Source of the DNA: Sipunculus nudus
Taxonomy: Eukaryota > Annelida > Sipuncula > Golfingiida > Sipunculidae
DNA length: 64,000 bases
Reading direction: 5' to 3'
NCBI GenBank assembly: GCA_026874595.1
Contig: CM049306.1
Span: forward strand, 1,938,019 to 2,002,018
Part shown: piece by piece, positions 61,176 through 64,000 of the stretch
Layout of the letters: every line of letters starts with the position of its first letter
How positions within the stretch are numbered: the first letter of the stretch is position 1
Translations under genes and position numbers: made by a program
Notes under the pieces: model-generated
Told to the model about the DNA's origin: nothing
What the model saw: the letters and a program-made list of their open reading frames with translations, nothing else
The model's database searches: none

Positions 61176-62559
61176 TCTCTCAAAAGAATTGAACTTGGTA
61201 GACCCCAAGTATAACAAATTTTCTCAGTACCTGAGTACAGTACACATGCATCAGAATCTGACCACATAAGTTCAATTACCTGAGGTTTCTGGGTACTGGA
61301 ATACAGGTATTTCAGAATGTTACTAGCTAAGTCCAAATATCACAAAATTTTGTGTGCTGGAGTACAAGTACTTAAGGACACGACCAGATTAGTCCATTTG
61401 TAAACATGAAGTTTCAATGTGCATGAGTAGAACTTCAGAATCTGACATGGTGAGTCCAAAATGTACAATAACTAAACAATGAAACCAGATAAGTCTGACT
61501 ATAGCTGATCTATAAATGTGAAAAAAGTGTACCGGTACTTGGCATTGCACTAGGTTTTATGCATTCATTTTATTTCTGACATAGGCCAAATAAAAATATA
61601 CATCACAGGTTTTGTTTGAGTACATCTGATACTAATTTTTTCAATCAAACTGTGGTTTAAAAAGCAACGTTGTGCAATGTTATATTATGCAGTAAAAACA
61701 AAAAAAAAACTTATTTACCCATAAAAATTTAAGGTAAACTTCTGGACCAATGAGCAATTGTGACAAAATTACAAAACTAGGGACCGATGGGTCTCAAAGC
61801 TCAGCAGATTTTGTCTAAAAGAATATTTTTATGAGCTTTTTCAAAATATGGGTCCTGTGATCAGTTTGAAGCCGACATGTCTAGTCCCGAACTGGTGTTA
61901 TCATCCATAGACTAATTTGTGAATGGATGGGCCCTGTGATGTTGACCTTTGACCTAGTGACCCCGAAATCAAATAGAAACTTCCCTTATTGGCAGGTGCA
62001 CCACATGTGGAGAACAGATGGTTTGGGATGAAATATTTGGCTTAAAATACATCCACAATCTTTTTAAAGAAGAGGGTCCTGTGACCTTTGACCTCATGTT
62101 CCAAAAATCAAAAGTGTTCTTACATTACTCGTGGGTCATATATAAGTCGAGATTGAAACCAATATGTCAATCCAAACTGGAGTCATCATCTGAAAAACAA
62201 ATATGTGGACAGATGGCCCCCTGACCTTGTGACCCCAAAATCAATCAGATTATTCCCCTATTGGCAGGTCAGCTATATGTGCAAGATGGAAGGTTTTGGA
62301 TGAAAGTTTTGGCTGAAAATGCATCCACACTCTTTTTAAAGAAGGTCCTGTGACCTTGACATCATGAACTCAAAATCAATAGAGATCTTACGTTGGAGGT
62401 TGGCCATGGAAATTTTTTTATTAAACTACCTGGATATTCAGAAAAAAGTTTCTAAGGTTAGCAAATACAATTTGTGCCCTGCTAACAGCCAGAAAGCTTC
62501 ATTGCTATACCCCAGTTTATTTTCAGTCAGCTGAGCTAAAAATTGTTTAATAAACATAC
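61176..62559 (-). other. HINFP intron B/C, part outside the array
   Basis: Unique AT-rich sequence to about 61770, then a dispersed element copy at 61776-62541 ending 19 bp before the exon B donor. No coding exon seen. Confidence 0.75.
61776..62541. mobile_element. Second copy of the 9364-10147 element
   Basis: Starts 'agggaccgatgggtctcaaa' (palindrome changed by one base) and ends with 'cagtcagctgagctaaaaat'. It shares 'gtgaatggatgggccctgtg', 'tccacaatctttttaaagaa' and 'tttgtgccctgctaac' with the other copy. Its 3' end lies 19 bp from exon B. Confidence 0.68.
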
Positions 62560-62780
62560 ATCACAGTTGTCCCAGGAACACTGCAGTCTCTCTGGGACTT
62601 CAGGAACAAGGTTACGACTGGAGGGATGCAGCAAACACTGTCCCAAGCCCGCACGACTCATCACTGTCTGGCCGGTGGATTTGAGTTTAGTGTGGAAGGC
62701 ATGAAAATAGACATGACGCATGAACTCAAGCACGTCATCGTGTTCCTGATCACAGTGGCGCCACTGACATGTGTGGGTGT
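62560..62780 (-). CDS. HINFP: HINFP exon B (second zinc finger and start of the third)
   Basis: Acceptor TTACTTACAG ends at 62781, and the donor GAT|GTATGTT starts at 62559. It completes an aspartate codon and encodes 73 residues (phase 1 in, 0 out). C-Q-W-R-H-C-x12-H-V-Y-F-H is finger two, then A-F-H-T-K-L-K, and L-V-P-E-V-P-E-R-L-Q-C-S-W-D-N-C-D begins finger three. Human has R-H-V-Y-F-H-C-Y-H-T-K-L-K and N-V-I-P-D-I-P-D-H-F-L-C-L-W-E-H-C-E, the clearest identifying match in the window. Confidence 0.96.
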
Positions 62781-62856
62781 CTGTAAGTAAACAATTAATG
62801 AAACATGTTATACAATTACATGTTTAAAACCCAGACATGTGCAGGTGTCTGTAAGA
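62766..62856 (-). repeat. Two-copy duplication of the exon B 3' splice site
   Basis: 'gacatgtgtgggtgtctgta' at 62766 recurs as 'gacatgtgcaggtgtctgta' at 62834, 68 bp away, both followed by 'ag'. On the minus strand both are CTTACAG|ACACC acceptors. Using the outer copy would reach a TAA within the intron. Confidence 0.85.
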
Positions 62857-63524
62857 CATGTGAAAGAACCTGCAGGGAAAAAATACTCTGAAATCTGTGT
62901 AATAAGACCACCCGTTATACTGTTATACCCGTTATACTGGTAAAAATGTACAGGTTGTTTCATTAGACAAGACATTAATAACCAATGTGAATGCTTTTGG
63001 TTCACCCAAAAGGGGTCTTAATACACAGGTGGTCTTATCAGATATATATGGTCTTAAAAATTCAAAATTTCAGCCCGATCGGTCAAACGAGTCCAGAGAT
63101 ATGGGGGTTTATGTGTGAACAATGACACACAGATGGACGCAGGGCCCAGAGGAAAGGTCAGAGGTCAAAAAATAATCCCGGGTTTCTAATCAGTTGGTTA
63201 GAAGTAAGAACTTTCATACAATATACAGACCAGTATATCATCTTCACTGATTCAGGCTAATAAGGTCTTAATTCTATAGTCTACATGTCTATATATACTT
63301 TATATAGTAACTAAGGAATTAAGTTTTTTTAGTAAACATAGACCTTTCTCTAGTTTGCTTGCATAATGTGTATAATATCACACATTTCCTCATCACAAAG
63401 CCTAAGTTACATGCAAAAATTTGCAATCTATTTTGGTGTTGCAAGATTTATCATCAGATCATTTACATCAACATGACCGATCATTGATTATAATCAATCA
63501 TCATACCATCACTAATTGACTTAC
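62781..63524 (-). other. HINFP intron A/B
   Basis: A 744-bp intron with GTAAGT donor and TTACAG acceptor. It includes the duplicated acceptor, a small internal direct repeat 'cccgttatact' near 62911-62940, and a fragment of the 278-bp palindrome family at 63058-63175 ('ggaaaggtcagaggtcaa'). Confidence 0.8.
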
Positions 63525-63702
63525 CAGGGGCCGTGCCGTCCACAAATTCTTTGACAGGAGGAAGGAAATCCTTGAGATGAACAGTAATGTGGTTGAGGAA
63601 GCCATTCATCTCATCATAATACTCATGGCATTCATCCCACTCACACGCCAACGTTAACCTGTCAACACGAGGGTTCACATACTTGTGCTTTCGGTCTTCA
63701 GT
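63525..63702 (-). CDS. HINFP: HINFP exon A (first zinc finger, first exon resolved)
   Basis: Acceptor TTTTTTTTCCAG ends at 63703, and the donor CCTG|GTAAGTC starts at 63524. It encodes 59 residues plus one base (phase 0 in), beginning T-E-D-R-K-H-K-Y-V-N-P-R and including the finger C-E-W-D-E-C-x12-H-I-T-V-H. Human HINFP has C-E-W-G-S-C ... H-V-T-Q-H at its N-terminus. No start codon precedes the finger in this exon, so the initiator lies in an upstream exon not placed here. Confidence 0.92.
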
Positions 63703-64000
63703 CTGGAAAAAAAACAACAAAACATACCTGCATGAGGGCTTGTGCAAATGACCTTCAGTCTCTACTTGAAATAAACTGTGCACTGTGTACTGCCAGCACC
63801 AGGATGACATACAAGTGTTAACAATCTTCAGGGACTTGCACATGTTGCTGAACAATCTGCACCTTCTGAATTATATTTATCCATTTGACAGAGCTGCTGT
63901 CATGTTATCCTCAGACAATGGTGACTGTTCATGTCAATTATTGTGAACTTACCAGATCATTTTCCAGAGGGAATCCATAGCAATTAACATTAAATTAATA
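63703..64000 (-). other. Region upstream of HINFP exon A, start codon not resolved
   Basis: A possible donor, GATCTG|GTAAGTTC at 63952-63951 on the minus strand, could end an upstream exon in the matching phase. However, the frame meets TAA at the window edge and has no ATG, so it could only be 5' UTR or chance. No supported coding exon. Confidence 0.4.

Larger units (their letters stand above)
7578..63702 (-). other. HINFP: Gene span: HINFP ortholog (histone H4 transcription factor), 5' end outside or unresolved
   Basis: Nine exons on the minus strand splice to one open frame of 2271 nt, 756 residues plus stop, with every intron GT-AG and every phase consistent. The order and spacing of ten C2H2-type fingers match vertebrate HINFP, including the run of fingers with four residues between the cysteines (C-x4-C) at the N-terminal end, the diverged fifth finger and the basic stretch K-R-P-P-G-H-S-R-F-R after the last finger. 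HINFP binds histone H4 gene promoters and, with NPAT, drives H4 transcription at the G1/S transition (known for the vertebrate protein). Vertebrate HINFP is a little over 500 residues. The extra length here is in the C-terminal tail. The gene covers over 56 kb, mostly tandem repeats and mobile-element remains. No exon has a frameshift or internal stop, so the gene looks intact. Confidence 0.88.

Noticed and set aside
63703-63760. ATG-CAG|GTATGT at about 63733-63726 as the HINFP start exon, in the right phase for exon A
   Set aside because: It would leave an intron of only 25 nt (63727-63703), too short for splicing. Reading through without splicing meets TGA.

Overview
The window reads as a piece of an intron-rich, repeat-rich animal genome: AT-rich non-coding DNA, GT-AG introns, many dispersed repeats, no bacterial features. 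From memory, the dispersed families (ends with GACCCATGGGTC palindromes, GGTGGCGCCACC palindromes, 3' hairpins ending in GAGCTAAAA) resemble those of molluscan genomes. That placement is inference.

One protein-coding gene is convincing. It fills almost the whole window on the minus strand, from the last coding base at 7578 to at least 63702. It is an ortholog of HINFP (histone H4 transcription factor, MIZF), a C2H2 zinc-finger protein. Nine coding exons (A to I from 5' to 3') could be placed base by base: 63702-63525, 62780-62560, 55268-55160, 53952-53800, 38535-38458, 37685-37565, 33726-33591, 27967-27840 and 8724-7578. All junctions are GT-AG, all phases agree, and the sum is 2271 nt (756 codons plus stop). 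The start codon lies right of the window or in an exon I could not identify.

The striking result is where the large tandem arrays sit. A 57-bp array (55269 to about 61175, about 104 copies) repeats the branchpoint, 3' splice site and first bases of exon C. A 74-bp array (about 36729-37564) repeats the end of exon F with its 5' splice site. A 66-bp array (about 15120-27839, about 193 copies) repeats the end of exon H with its 5' splice site. A roughly 75-bp array (about 6345-7577) repeats the last codons, the stop and the start of the 3' UTR. Small versions exist at the 3' splice sites of exon D (three copies) and exon B (two copies), and exon I carries an in-frame 96-bp coding duplication. 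So six exon edges of one gene have seeded tandem repeats, giving some 300 copies of genuine-looking splice sites inside the introns.

Other regions: 1-5232 is a separate 52-bp minisatellite, about 100 copies, full of AGGTCA half-sites. 5233-6344 is downstream DNA without a gene. Intron H/I (8725-27839) holds dispersed repeats, a piggyBac-type MITE and the 66-bp array. Intron D/E (38536-53799) holds a 10.7-kb block of nested repeats (42322-53060) with many CTCF-like motifs and a 732-bp solo LTR. Intron C/D holds a TA-flanked mariner-type MITE. No tRNA, rRNA or CRISPR was seen.
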